Origin: Streptomyces griseoruber
GTDB taxonomy: Bacteria; Actinomycetota; Actinomycetes; Streptomycetales; Streptomycetaceae
Direction: 5' to 3'
DNA length: 64,000 nt
Assembly (NCBI RefSeq): GCF_001514205.1
Contig: NZ_KQ948772.1
Span: forward strand, 150,697 to 214,696
The notes under the pieces were generated by a model. That model ran no database searches. It saw only the letters and a list, made by a program, of their open reading frames with translations, and was not told the DNA's origin. The position numbers and the translations under genes were made by a program. Below are positions 26,701 to 34,518 of this stretch, piece by piece (positions within the stretch are counted from its first letter, which is position 1; every line of letters starts with the position of its first letter).

Positions 26701-27674
26701 CGGTGGTGGTGCGTGCGGAGGGCGGACGGTACGGCTTCGAACTGGTGGCCGAGGACCTGGGGGCGCTGGGCAGCACCGGCGCGGGACCGGCCGGGGACGG
26801 GGTCGCGGAGGCGGCCGCGCTGGGCCTGGAGCAGGACTCGGTGGTGGTGCTGACGGGCGGGGCGCGGGGCATCACCGCGCAGTTCGCCGCCGCGCTCGCC
26901 GGCGCCGCCCGCTGCCGGCTGGAACTGCTCGGCCGTACGCCCGCGCCGGACGGCCCCGAGGACCCCGACACGGCCGGCGCGCGCACCACGGCCGAACTGC
27001 GGTCCGTGCTCGCCGCGCGCGGCGGGCTGAAGCCGGCGGAGATCAACCGGGCCGCCGAACTCCTGCTGGCCCAGCGGGAGATCACCGCGACCCTCGGCGA
27101 ACTCACCGCGCTCGGCGCCCGGGTGCGCTACCGGTCGGTCGACTTCCGGGAGCCCGAGGCGGTAGTGCAGGCGGTGAAGGAGATCCACGCCGAGCACGGC
27201 CGGCTCGACGGCGTGGTGCACGCGGCCGGGATCATCGAGGACCGGCTGATCGCGGAGAAGACCGCCGAGTCCTTCCAGCGGGTCTACGGCACCAAGGCGA
27301 CCGGCGCGGACGCCCTGCTCACGGCGCTGGAGGAACTGCCGTCCACGCCCGCGTTCACGGTGCTGTTCGGCAGTATCTCCGCCGTCCTCGGCAACCGGGG
27401 CCAGGTGGACTACGCCGCCGCCAACGACGCCCTGGAGACCCTCGGCGCCGCCTTCGCCGCCCGCACCGGACGGCGTGCGGTGACCGTGCACTGGGGTCCG
27501 TGGGCGCCCGCGCCCGGTCACGGCGGGATGGTCGGGTCGGAACTGGCCCGCGAGTACGCCCGGCGCGGCATCCGGCTGATCGACCCCGAGGAGGGAACCG
27601 CGGCGCTGCTGCGGGAGCTGGCGTGGGGCGATCCGTCGGTCACGGCCGTGGTCCACACCGCTTCGGGCTGGTGA
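20784..27674 (+). CDS. iterative PUFA-synthase-like polyketide synthase, NMO-NMO-KS-AT-ACP-KR
   Basis: 2296 aa, start set by the ribosome site CGGAGA. Domains (approximate residues): a first nitronate-monooxygenase/PfaD-like flavin barrel (5-235, GTECGGRVGG near 132); a second (300-640, GSECGGHVGPR near 437); KS (672-1103) with active Cys 854 in DAACASS, HGTGTV and GHTKCA; AT (1213-1510) with FPGQGSQ and GHSYGELV; ACP (1690-1752) with the PUFA-type phosphopantetheine site LSIDSIKRAEI; KR (2012-2240) with TGGARGITAQ and the YAAAND catalytic segment. The order resembles PfaA fused to PfaD. It has one in-frame TTA codon (20-660 region, codon 293 at 21660-21662). It would build a partly reduced long acyl chain together with the next protein; published S. 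coelicolor homologues (SCO0126/0127, from memory) were called eicosapentaenoic-acid-like. Confidence 0.93.
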   Translation: MTSAARSEDMIIGITPFGAPDARLALAVGRAGGLGVLDLGPGDRRTREALARLRRASPGAYGVRVGPGCRLTPDDLPPAGAGPHTVVLCVDAPWPVAEVAARYRVLVEVTGLAGAAEAARAGAHGLIARGTECGGRVGGLGTFVLLQQLLAAQEVGLPVWACGGIGPRTAAAAVAGGAAGVVLDSQLALLDDSALPEPAAAALRAMDGSETVVLAGHRVLRRRGPDAPRVPEDAGPEAVAALLGARDPRTELLPVGQDGFLAARFAERWGDARRTVRALREAVLDAVRDDTALRALRPESPMSRALGTRLPLAQGPMTRVSDEASFAAAVAAEGALPFLALALADGARTRELLAATRDAVAGRPWGVGVLGFAPEEVRAAQLEAVRELRPTHAVIAGGRPSQAQALERDGIRTFLHVPSPGLLRQFLQAGARRFVFEGSECGGHVGPRAGFPLWEAQLAVLEDHLAEADGSDLEVFFAGGVHDERSAAMVAALAAPLTARGAAVGVLMGTAYLFTEEAVAHGAIRPLFQRQVLAAEGTTLLESAPGHATRCVPSPFAADFRTQEARLRAQGVPERQVWEELERLNVGRLRLASKGVTRDGDGALTPVDERRQYAEGMFMAGEVAVLRSATTTLAALHASVTTGAADHLSLRAAELGVTADGRQAPGAPAPLDIAVVGMACMFPQAPDLPTFWANVVGGVDAVGEVPADRWDPAVHHGESTPSKWGGFLPPIPFDPLRYGIPPASLGSVEPVQLLSLEAARRALEDAGYGDGGREFDRSRTSVVFGAEAGSDLSNAATLRAVLPSYYGKVPAGLEEQLPRLTEDSFPGMLANVISGRIANRLDLGGANYTVDAACASSLAAVDVACKELVGGTSDVVLCGGADLHNGINDYVLFSSVHALSPTGRSRAFDGSADGIALGEGVACVVLKRLADAERDGDRIYGVVKGLGASSDGRSLGLTAPRPEGQRSALERAYRSAGVSPADVGLVEAHGTGTVVGDRTELRILSEVFTEAGAETGACVLGSVKSQIGHTKCAAGLAGMIKTLLALYTGVRPPTLHVEAPNAAWDADSPFAFHAEARPWAAPAAERLAGVSAFGFGGTNFHAVLSAYADGAPPVRGLDAWPAELFLFRGRDEAAAHRAVEELLRAAEAEGRPWRLRDLALSAARRSDASGDPVRIAVVATDVDDLTGKLRRALRGESDPRHGLHPHDPQDGAVAFLFPGQGSQRPGMLAELFLVFPELRPYLELGRAHADALYPPAAFDESAREGQRAALTDTRVAQPALGVAGLAAHAVLTAAGVRPDMAAGHSYGELVALCAAGALDPDTLLELSAERAAAILDAASGAGPEPGTMAAVAAGAEEVARALRTAGAPDSVVLANRNSPEQTVISGPTDAVTDAVRLLREAGLGAKRIPVACAFHSPLVAGAADRFAAALAERPVHAPEFPVWANRTAAPYPADPDAVRAGLAAQIGAPVAFAEQIEAMYEAGARVFVEAGPGSVLTRLVGQILGDRPHRTVACEPRPGGGLPGWLDALARLAVAGLPVRTGGLLRGRDAVDAVHAPAPKRPGWTVDGQLVRTASGALLPGALAPARRVGDPVERTVPTVTTNPPHGVPADRDALISEFLRTSREMIAAQRDVLLTYFGATPGAHLPAPLAPRTEGRPEAIPAVPALAAVPAPAPAPVPEPAPAPAGDTDVQQVVLEIISEHTGYPVDMIEPDLDLEADLSIDSIKRAEIAGELAKRLGAGGAADLASLDDAELEELAKARTAAAVTDWLRSRLDGPAPAGAASGPADAGPSGPPDGEPSGPPVDEVTGEPPRRHVLRPVLLDSAASDPSAVLSGTRWALLGDAPQAAARLAAHGAEVVVHARDHALSEADGPVDGVLYLGALAGPEDDVPVLPDAFGVLKAALGRGPRRLLAVRHLDGGAPNARSAGLRGLFRTVAREYPQTLARLVDLADASPDAVARAVVEEAVAADRTPVVVRAEGGRYGFELVAEDLGALGSTGAGPAGDGVAEAAALGLEQDSVVVLTGGARGITAQFAAALAGAARCRLELLGRTPAPDGPEDPDTAGARTTAELRSVLAARGGLKPAEINRAAELLLAQREITATLGELTALGARVRYRSVDFREPEAVVQAVKEIHAEHGRLDGVVHAAGIIEDRLIAEKTAESFQRVYGTKATGADALLTALEELPSTPAFTVLFGSISAVLGNRGQVDYAAANDALETLGAAFAARTGRRAVTVHWGPWAPAPGHGGMVGSELAREYARRGIRLIDPEEGTAALLRELAWGDPSVTAVVHTASGW

Positions 27675-27677
27675 GCG

Positions 27678-30600
27678 GTGACGTCATCCCCTGTGACGGC
27701 CGGGATGAATTTCCTGACGGTCCGTCAAGTGCCGGTCGCCATCGTCGGCATGTCGGTGCTGCTGCCCGGATCCGCCGGTCTGGACGCCTACTGGCGGAAT
27801 CTGCGGGACGGGGTGGACGCGATCGGCGAGGTGCCGGACGGGCGCTGGGACGCCGACTACTACCGGCCCGGCACGGCCGCCGAACCGGCCCTCGCGGACC
27901 GGGTCTACGCCCGCAGGGGCGGGTTCGTGGACGGGATCGCGGAGGTGGAGGTCACCCGGTTCGGGATCATGCCGAACTCGGTGGCCGGCACCGAGCCCGA
28001 CCAGCTCATCGCCCTGCACGTGGCCTCCGCCGCCCTCGACGACGCGGGCGGCACGGACCGGCTCCCCGACCGAGGACGCGTCGGCGTCGTCCTCGGCCGG
28101 GGCGGCTACCTCACCCCCGCACTGGCCCGGCTCGACCAGCGGGTGCGTACGGCGGGACAGCTCGTACGGACACTGGGCGAGTTGCTGCCCGACCTGACCG
28201 ACGGCCAACTCGCCGCAGTCCGGGCAGCGTTCACCGAGCGGCTGGGGCCGGACAGCCCCGAGTCGGCGATCGGTCTCGTGCCCAACCTCGCCGCCTCCCG
28301 GGTCGCCAACCGGCTCGATCTGCGCGGCCCGGCCTACACGGTGGACGCCGCCTGCGCGTCCTCGCTGGTCGCCGTGGACCAGGCGGTCGGCGAACTGGCC
28401 TCCGGGCGGTGCGACGTGATGCTCGCCGGGGGCGTCCACCACTGCCACGACATCACGTTGTGGAGCGTCTTCTCCCAACTGCGCGCGCTGTCCCCGAGCC
28501 AGCGGATCCGCCCCTTCCACCGGGACGCCGACGGCATCCTCATCGGCGAGGGCACCGGGGTCGTCGTCCTGAAGCGCCTGGCCGACGCCGAGCGGGACGG
28601 CGACCGGATCTACGCCGTGATCCGGGGCACCGGGGTGGCGAGCGACGGCCGGGCGGCCGGGCTGGTCAACCCCGATCCCGGCGGCCAGGCCGCGGCCGTA
28701 CGGCAGGCCTGGCGGGCCGCCGGGCTCGACCCCGCGGCGCCCGGCGCGCTCGGGCTGCTGGAGGCGCACGGGACCGCGACACCGGCGGGCGACAGCGCCG
28801 AACTGACCACGCTGGCGGAGGTGTTCGGGCCGGGCGACGGCGAGCGGGACGCCGTCCTGGGCTCGGTGAAGTCGATGATCGGGCACACCATGCCCGCCGC
28901 CGGTGTCGCCGGTCTGGTCAAGGCCGCCCTCGCCGTCCACCACGCGACCCTGCTGCCCACGCTCCACTGCGACGATCCGCATCCGGACCTCGCCCGCACC
29001 CGCTTCCGCACCCTGGAGAAGGCCGCGGAGTGGGAGACCGGCCCCGGACAGCCGGTCCGCCGGGCCGCCGTCAACGCGTTCGGGTTCGGCGGGATCAACG
29101 CGCATGTGGTGCTGGAGGAGGCACCGGGGGCCCGGGCGGGGTCCGGTGCGATCCCCGGCCCCGCACCCTCGGCGTCAACCGCCACCGCCCCCGCCTCCCG
29201 CTCACGCACGCAGGTGACCGAGCCCGAGGAGATCCTGCTCCTCGCCGCCGGTTCCCCCGGCCGGCTGGCCGCCCTGCTGGACGCCGACGACGTCACCGTG
29301 CGAGCCGCCGGACTCGACCCCGCCCGTCCGCACCCGGGCGCGGGCCCGGTCCGGGTCGGGATCGTCGAGCCCACCGCCAAGCGGCTCGCCCTGGCCCGTC
29401 GCGCGGTCGGCAAGGGGCGTGGCTGGCACGGCCGCAGCGACGTCTGGTTCCGGCCGGAACCCCTGCTGGGCCCCGGAGGCGGAAAGCTGGCGTTCCTCTT
29501 TCCCGGCCTGGAGGGCGACTTCACGCCCCGGGTCGACGACGTCGCCGCCCACTTCGGTCTGCCCGCCCCCGAACTCCCCGGCCGGGAGGCGCGGGACATC
29601 GGCCGGCACGGCTTCGGTGTCGTCGCCGTGGGCCGGCTGCTCGACACCGCGCTGCGGCGCACGGGGATCGTGCCGGACGCGGTCGCCGGGCACAGCGTGG
29701 GCGAGTGGACGGCGATGGCGGCGGGCGGACTGTACGCGGGGGACGAGGTCGACGCCTTCATGGCGGGCTTCGACCCCGATACGGTGACGGTCCCCGGGCT
29801 GGCCTTCGGCGCGATCGGTGCGTCCGCCGAACGGGTGCTGGCCGCTCTGCGCGAGGAGGGCCGGGCCGGGGCGGGGCTCGTCCTCTCCCATGACAACGCG
29901 CCCGGTCAGTCCATGGTGTGCGGGCCGCAGGCGGCGGTCGAGGACTTCGTGCGGGAGTTCCGCTCGCGGGGTGTGCTCAGCCAGGTGCTGCCGTTCCGGT
30001 CGGGCTTTCACACACCGATGCTGGAGCCCCACCTCGGCCCGATCCAGGAGGCCGCCGACCGGTTCCGGCTCCAGGCGCCCCACACGCCCGTCTGGTCCGG
30101 GACGACCGCCGCCCCCTTCCCCGAAGGGGAGCCGGAGATACGGGAGTTGTTCGTACGGCATCTGCTGGAGCCCGTGCGTTTCCGGCAGTTGGCGCAGGCT
30201 CTGTACGCGGCCGGGCACCGCGTGTTCGTCCAGGCGGGTCCCGGGCAGCTCGGCTCCCTCGTCGGTGACACCCTCGGCGGACAGGACCACCTGGTCGTCG
30301 CCGCCAACTCTCCTCACCGCACGGGCCTGGCCCAGCTCCGCCGGGTGGCCACGGCGGTGTGGACGGCGGGCGCGGACGTGGCTCCCGCTCTGGCTCACCG
30401 CCCCCGGCGGAGTCGGACGCAACGGCCCGCGGTGCGTCTGGACCTGGGTGGCGCCCTCGTGTCGCTCCCGCCGGACGGGCTCGCCGGACTCCGCGCCGGA
30501 CTCCGCGCCGGCACCGGTGGCCGCCCCGCCCCCCTGACAGGCCTCGACGCCCTCGCCGAACGCTCACCGCTGGCGGCCGAGTTGAGCGCGCTCATGCGCG

Positions 30601-32246
30601 AGACGGCGGACACGGCCGCGGCCCTGATGGCCCCGGACCGGCGCCCCGCCCCCAGGGCGCTCACCCCTCGCCGCACCACCGTCCGGGTCTCCCCCGACAC
30701 CATGCCCCACCTCCTCGACCACTGCTTCTTCCCGCAGCGCCCCGGCTGGCCCGACGTGGCCGACCGGTGGCCGGTGGTGCCGGCGACGACGATCGTGCGG
30801 CACATCATGGACGCGGCGGCGGAGGCGGCCCCCGGCACGGTGCCGGTCGCCGTGCACGGCGCGCGGTTCGAGGAGTGGCTCACCGCCACCCCGCCGGTCG
30901 ACGTACCGGTGGCGGCGGTCCCGGAGGGCCCGGACCGCCTGGCCGTGTCCTTCGGCCCCCGCGCCCGCGCCACGGTCGAACTGGCCGCCTCCCACCCGTC
31001 CCCGCCCCCGGCCCCCTGGCCGGCCGGCACCGCCGCGGAACGCGTCCCCGAGCACACCGCCGCCCAGCTCTACGACGAGCGCTGGATGTTCCACGGCCCC
31101 GCGTTCCAGGGCGTCACCGAGCTGACCGCGATCGGCGACCGGCACGTGCGGGGGATCATCACCACCCCGCCCGCGCCGGGCGCGCTGCTGGACAACGTCG
31201 GTCAGATCCTCGGCTACTGGATCATGGCGACGCGGACCGAGCGGACCGTGGTGTTCCCGGTCGGCATGCGGGAGATGCGGTTCTACGGGCCGCATCCCGC
31301 ACCCGGCACCGAGGTCGCCTGTCTCGTCCGGGTCACCTCGCTCACCGACACCGTCCTGGAGGCCGACGTCCAGCTCACGGTCGACGGCACGGTCTGGGCC
31401 GAGCTGTACGGCTGGCAGGACCGCCGGTTCGACAACGACCCGAAGACCCGTCCCGTCGAGCGGTTCCCGGAACGCAACACCCTCTCCGAGACCCGGCCGG
31501 GCGGCTGGACGCTGCTGCACGAACGATGGCCGGACCTCGCCTCCCGCGAGCTGATCATGCGCAACTCGCTCGGTGGCCAGGAGCGCGCGGAGTACGCGGC
31601 GCACGCCCCGCGCGGCCGCCGGCAGTGGCTGCTCGGCCGGATCGCGGTCAAGGACGCCGTACGGCGGTGGCTGTGGGACCAGGGCGAGGGCCCGGTCTTC
31701 CCGGCGGAACTCCGGGTGGGCAACGACGCCTCGGGCCGCCCGTACGTCACCGGTGTGCACGGTCGGGCCCTGCCCCCGCTGGACGTCTCCCTGGCGCACC
31801 GCGCGGAGGCGGGCGTGGCGATCGTCCGCCCGCACACCCCCGGCCCGGGCCCCGGCATCGACGTCGAGGAGGTCACGGCCCGCACACCCCAGACCCTCGA
31901 CGCGGCCCTGGGCCCGGCCGAACTCCGGCTACTGAGAGCCCTGTTGTCGGCCACGGGGGACTCCGAGGCGCTCTGGTTCACCCGCTTCTGGGCGGCGAAG
32001 GAGGCCGTCGCCAAGGCGGAGGGCACCGGATTCGGGGGCCGGCCACGGGACTTCACCGTGCGGGACGCGACGCCGGACGGCCACCGGCTGACCGTCTCCG
32101 GACGTCTGGAGCGCGCCTACACCGTGCACTGCGAGCCCGCCGCCAACCCGCCCGCCCTGCCCGCCCGGCAGTACGTCGTCGCCTGGACCGCGGGCCCCGA
32201 ACCCGCGTCCACGGAACCCGTCCGACCGAAGGAGTACGACCGATGA
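27678..32246 (+). CDS. iterative polyketide synthase partner, KS-AT-DH-PPTase
   Basis: 1522 aa from GTG 27678 (ATG at 27705 is an alternative), three bases after the first synthase. Domains (approximate residues): KS (18-470) with Cys near 224 in DAACASS, HGTATP and GHTMPA, so condensing residues are intact; AT-like (604-875) with GHSVGEW but FPGLEGD replacing the usual FPGQGSQ; PS-DH double hotdog (1005-1258) with LLDHCFF and the Asp of LLDNVGQ; C-terminal phosphopantetheinyl transferase (1393-1508) with GIDVEEV and FWAAKEAVAKAEG. The built-in PPTase should activate the ACPs of the cluster. A fused C-terminal PPTase is shared with enediyne PKSs and some PUFA systems. No internal ACP; it must use the neighbours' carriers. 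Confidence 0.92.
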   Translation: MTSSPVTAGMNFLTVRQVPVAIVGMSVLLPGSAGLDAYWRNLRDGVDAIGEVPDGRWDADYYRPGTAAEPALADRVYARRGGFVDGIAEVEVTRFGIMPNSVAGTEPDQLIALHVASAALDDAGGTDRLPDRGRVGVVLGRGGYLTPALARLDQRVRTAGQLVRTLGELLPDLTDGQLAAVRAAFTERLGPDSPESAIGLVPNLAASRVANRLDLRGPAYTVDAACASSLVAVDQAVGELASGRCDVMLAGGVHHCHDITLWSVFSQLRALSPSQRIRPFHRDADGILIGEGTGVVVLKRLADAERDGDRIYAVIRGTGVASDGRAAGLVNPDPGGQAAAVRQAWRAAGLDPAAPGALGLLEAHGTATPAGDSAELTTLAEVFGPGDGERDAVLGSVKSMIGHTMPAAGVAGLVKAALAVHHATLLPTLHCDDPHPDLARTRFRTLEKAAEWETGPGQPVRRAAVNAFGFGGINAHVVLEEAPGARAGSGAIPGPAPSASTATAPASRSRTQVTEPEEILLLAAGSPGRLAALLDADDVTVRAAGLDPARPHPGAGPVRVGIVEPTAKRLALARRAVGKGRGWHGRSDVWFRPEPLLGPGGGKLAFLFPGLEGDFTPRVDDVAAHFGLPAPELPGREARDIGRHGFGVVAVGRLLDTALRRTGIVPDAVAGHSVGEWTAMAAGGLYAGDEVDAFMAGFDPDTVTVPGLAFGAIGASAERVLAALREEGRAGAGLVLSHDNAPGQSMVCGPQAAVEDFVREFRSRGVLSQVLPFRSGFHTPMLEPHLGPIQEAADRFRLQAPHTPVWSGTTAAPFPEGEPEIRELFVRHLLEPVRFRQLAQALYAAGHRVFVQAGPGQLGSLVGDTLGGQDHLVVAANSPHRTGLAQLRRVATAVWTAGADVAPALAHRPRRSRTQRPAVRLDLGGALVSLPPDGLAGLRAGLRAGTGGRPAPLTGLDALAERSPLAAELSALMRETADTAAALMAPDRRPAPRALTPRRTTVRVSPDTMPHLLDHCFFPQRPGWPDVADRWPVVPATTIVRHIMDAAAEAAPGTVPVAVHGARFEEWLTATPPVDVPVAAVPEGPDRLAVSFGPRARATVELAASHPSPPPAPWPAGTAAERVPEHTAAQLYDERWMFHGPAFQGVTELTAIGDRHVRGIITTPPAPGALLDNVGQILGYWIMATRTERTVVFPVGMREMRFYGPHPAPGTEVACLVRVTSLTDTVLEADVQLTVDGTVWAELYGWQDRRFDNDPKTRPVERFPERNTLSETRPGGWTLLHERWPDLASRELIMRNSLGGQERAEYAAHAPRGRRQWLLGRIAVKDAVRRWLWDQGEGPVFPAELRVGNDASGRPYVTGVHGRALPPLDVSLAHRAEAGVAIVRPHTPGPGPGIDVEEVTARTPQTLDAALGPAELRLLRALLSATGDSEALWFTRFWAAKEAVAKAEGTGFGGRPRDFTVRDATPDGHRLTVSGRLERAYTVHCEPAANPPALPARQYVVAWTAGPEPASTEPVRPKEYDR

Positions 32247-32551
32247 CCCCCGTCAGCGCCGACGAGGAGAGCGTCCTCGCCGACATCACCGGCATGCTCG
32301 CGCGGCTCCTGGAGGACGAGTACGGCCTCGACGACGTCGAGATAGGCATGGAGACCACGTTCAACCGCGACCTGGAGCTGGAGAGCATCGACCTGGTGAC
32401 CCTGGCGGGACTGCTCCAGGAGCGGTACGGCGACCGGGTGAACTTCGCCGAGTTCCTGGCGGGGATGGAGTTCGACGAGATCATCGAGCTGACCGTCGGC
32501 CGGCTCGTCGAGTACGTGGTGACCAGCCTGAAGGCGGCGGGGGCGAGCTGA
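32243..32551 (+). CDS. stand-alone acyl carrier protein
   Basis: 102 aa, four-base ATGA overlap with the preceding synthase. It is an acidic helical protein with the phosphopantetheine serine in DLELESIDLVTLAGLL (about residue 47) after TTFNRDL. A second carrier beside the PUFA-type ACP in the first synthase, it may take the finished chain to the downstream hydrolase or glycosyltransferase, or serve the KS-AT protein that lacks its own ACP. Confidence 0.9.
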   Translation: MTPVSADEESVLADITGMLARLLEDEYGLDDVEIGMETTFNRDLELESIDLVTLAGLLQERYGDRVNFAEFLAGMEFDEIIELTVGRLVEYVVTSLKAAGAS

Positions 32552-32554
32552 GTC

Positions 32555-33361
32555 ATGGCGATGGTCGACACCGGCTCCGTCCGGTTGCACGTCCAGCGGC
32601 TCGGTCCCGGCGGGGGCCGCCCGGCCGACGCCACCGTCGTCCTGGTGCACGGTCTGCTCACCGACAGCCTGGCCAGCCACTACTTCACCGTGGCCCCCGC
32701 GTTCGCGGCGGCCGGCCTCGACGTCGTCATGTACGACCTGCGCGGCCACGGCCGCAGCGAGCGCCCCGCCGAGGGCTACACCCTGGACCACAACATCGAC
32801 GACCTGGAGGCGCTCCTGGACCGGCTCGGGGTGTCCGGGCCGGTGCATCTGGTCGGCAACTCCTACGGCGGCACGGTCGCGTTCGGTTACGCGGCCCGTC
32901 ATCCGGAGCGGGCGAGCAGTGTCTGTCTCATCGAGTCCGAGCCGGCCACCCCCGCCTGGGCGGAGAAGCTGGAGCGGATCCTGGGCTGGGTGGTGGAGCG
33001 GCTCGCACACCACGAGCCGGAGGCGCTCGCCTGGGTCACGGCCAACCGGGGACAGCACACGGCCCGGCTGGCCAAGGGCGCGGCGCGGCTGGTGCGGGAG
33101 ACGACGCTCAGCCGGGACATCCCGGCCAGCCGGGTGCTCACGGAGGAACAGGTCGCGGCGGTGCGCTGCCCGGTGCTCGCCCTCTACGGGGGCGACTCCG
33201 ACCTGGCCGGGCAGGCGGCCTGGCTGAAGGGGGTGCTGCCGGACTGCCGGACGGTGATCGTGCCCGGTCATGAGCACTCGATCCTCGTGGAGGCCTCGGG
33301 GACGGTGGGCGGGCAGGTGCTGGCCCTGGTGGCGGAGACCCTCGGGACGGCGGCCCGGTGA
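32555..33361 (+). CDS. alpha/beta hydrolase, possible chain-releasing thioesterase
   Basis: 268 aa alpha/beta hydrolase. VVLVHGLLTDS gives the oxyanion region, the nucleophile is in VGNSYGGTVAFGYAARHPE (about residue 108), the acid in LYGGDSDLAG and the histidine in VPGHEHSILVE. It starts three bases after the ACP stop and overlaps the glycosyltransferase start (GTGA). Position immediately after the ACP and before tailoring genes suggests release of the acyl chain from the carrier or transfer to an acceptor. The fold is certain; the thioesterase role is inferred. Confidence 0.88.
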   Translation: MAMVDTGSVRLHVQRLGPGGGRPADATVVLVHGLLTDSLASHYFTVAPAFAAAGLDVVMYDLRGHGRSERPAEGYTLDHNIDDLEALLDRLGVSGPVHLVGNSYGGTVAFGYAARHPERASSVCLIESEPATPAWAEKLERILGWVVERLAHHEPEALAWVTANRGQHTARLAKGAARLVRETTLSRDIPASRVLTEEQVAAVRCPVLALYGGDSDLAGQAAWLKGVLPDCRTVIVPGHEHSILVEASGTVGGQVLALVAETLGTAAR

Positions 33362-34518
33362 GCCGGTTCCTGTTCGTCGTGCCGCCGCTGGTCGGGCATG
33401 TGAACCCGACCGTGGGGGTCGCCGCCGAGCTTGTCGCGCGGGGACACCGGGTGGCGTGGGTGTGCCCGGACCCGGAGCTGGTGGCGCGGCTCGCGGGGCC
33501 CGGGGCGGCGGTGTTCGGGTGCGCCGGTGCCGCCCGGGGCGAGCGGCCCGCCGAGCTGCGCGGCCCCGAGGCGCTGAAGTTCCTGTGGGAGTGGTATCTG
33601 CTGCCGCTCGCCGAGGCGATGGCGCCGGGTGTGCGGGCGGCCGCCCGGGAGTTCCGGCCGGATGTGGTGGTGGCCGACCAGCAGGCGTTCGCGGGGGCGT
33701 TCACCGCCGAGCGGCTGGGGCTGCCCTGGGCGACCTCGGCGACGACCTCGGCGGAGTTCACCGATCCGCTGGCCGGGCTGCCCAAGGTGCGGGAGTGGGT
33801 CGACGGGCGGCTGGCCGGACTGCGCGCCCTGCTCGGCGATCCCGCGCGGGCGACCGACCCGCGTTTCTCGCCGTACCTCGTGCTGGCCTTCAGCGCGGCG
33901 GAGCTGGCGGGCCCGGCCGAGGGCGTCCGCTGGGTGGGTCCCTCGATCACCGCGCGGCCCGAGACGTCCGGCTTCCCCTGGGAGTGGCTCGATGCCGGCC
34001 GGGCCACCGTCCTGGTGAGTCTCGGCACCGCCAACACCGATGTGGGCGGCCGTTTCCTCGACGTGTGCCGCACCGCGCTGCGCGAACGGGCCGACCAGGT
34101 CCAGGCGTTGATCGTCGACCCGGGCGGGACGCTCGGCGCCGCCGATGACGACAAGGACGTGCTGGTGGTGCCGTCCGTGCCGCAACTCGCGCTGCTGGAG
34201 CGGGGGGTGGACGCGGTGGTGTGCCATGCCGGGCACAACACGGTGTGCGAGGCGCTGTGGCACGGCGTTCCGCTGGTCGTCGCCCCCATCCGGGACGACC
34301 AGCCGGTGGTCGCCGGGCAGGTCGTGGACGCCGGTGCCGGGGTGCGGGTGCGCTTCGGCCGGGTGTCGGCCCCGCGGCTGGGCGCCGCCCTGGACGCCGT
34401 ACTCCACGGGCCCGAGTACTGGGCGGCCGCCGACCGGATCGGTTCGGCGTTCCGCGCCGCCGGCGGCGCCCCGGCCGCCGCGGACCATCTCGACGAGCTG
34501 GCAAGGGAGTCCGGATGA
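33358..34518 (+). CDS. GT1-family glycosyltransferase (MGT/UGT type)
   Basis: 386 aa GT-B glycosyltransferase. The N-terminal acceptor lobe begins RFLFVVPPLVGHVNPTVGVAAELVARGH. The C-terminal nucleotide-sugar lobe has VLVSLGTAN, VPSVPQLALLERGVDAVVCHAGHNTVCEALWHGVPLVVAPIRDDQPVVAGQV, which holds the His-xxx-Gly diphosphate loop and the Asp-Gln sugar-binding pair. Such enzymes transfer a hexose from an NDP-sugar to a small lipophilic acceptor. Inside this operon the acceptor is most likely the synthase-derived lipid, giving a glycolipid. GTG start overlapping the hydrolase stop. Confidence 0.92.
   Translation: MSRFLFVVPPLVGHVNPTVGVAAELVARGHRVAWVCPDPELVARLAGPGAAVFGCAGAARGERPAELRGPEALKFLWEWYLLPLAEAMAPGVRAAAREFRPDVVVADQQAFAGAFTAERLGLPWATSATTSAEFTDPLAGLPKVREWVDGRLAGLRALLGDPARATDPRFSPYLVLAFSAAELAGPAEGVRWVGPSITARPETSGFPWEWLDAGRATVLVSLGTANTDVGGRFLDVCRTALRERADQVQALIVDPGGTLGAADDDKDVLVVPSVPQLALLERGVDAVVCHAGHNTVCEALWHGVPLVVAPIRDDQPVVAGQVVDAGAGVRVRFGRVSAPRLGAALDAVLHGPEYWAAADRIGSAFRAAGGAPAAADHLDELARESG

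Noticed and set aside
23115..27656. 1513-aa open frame antisense to the first PKS
   Set aside because: A GC-rich shadow of the sense gene with no domain, start or ribosome site; the sense frame has complete catalytic motifs.
20784..32246. Enediyne synthase
   Set aside because: PPTase and DH are shared, but the domains are split over two proteins with two KS units and there are no enediyne accessory genes.
20784..32551. Product named as eicosapentaenoic acid
   Set aside because: Only one dehydratase region and added glycosyltransferase and methyltransferase genes; the literature label for the S. coelicolor homologue is speculative.
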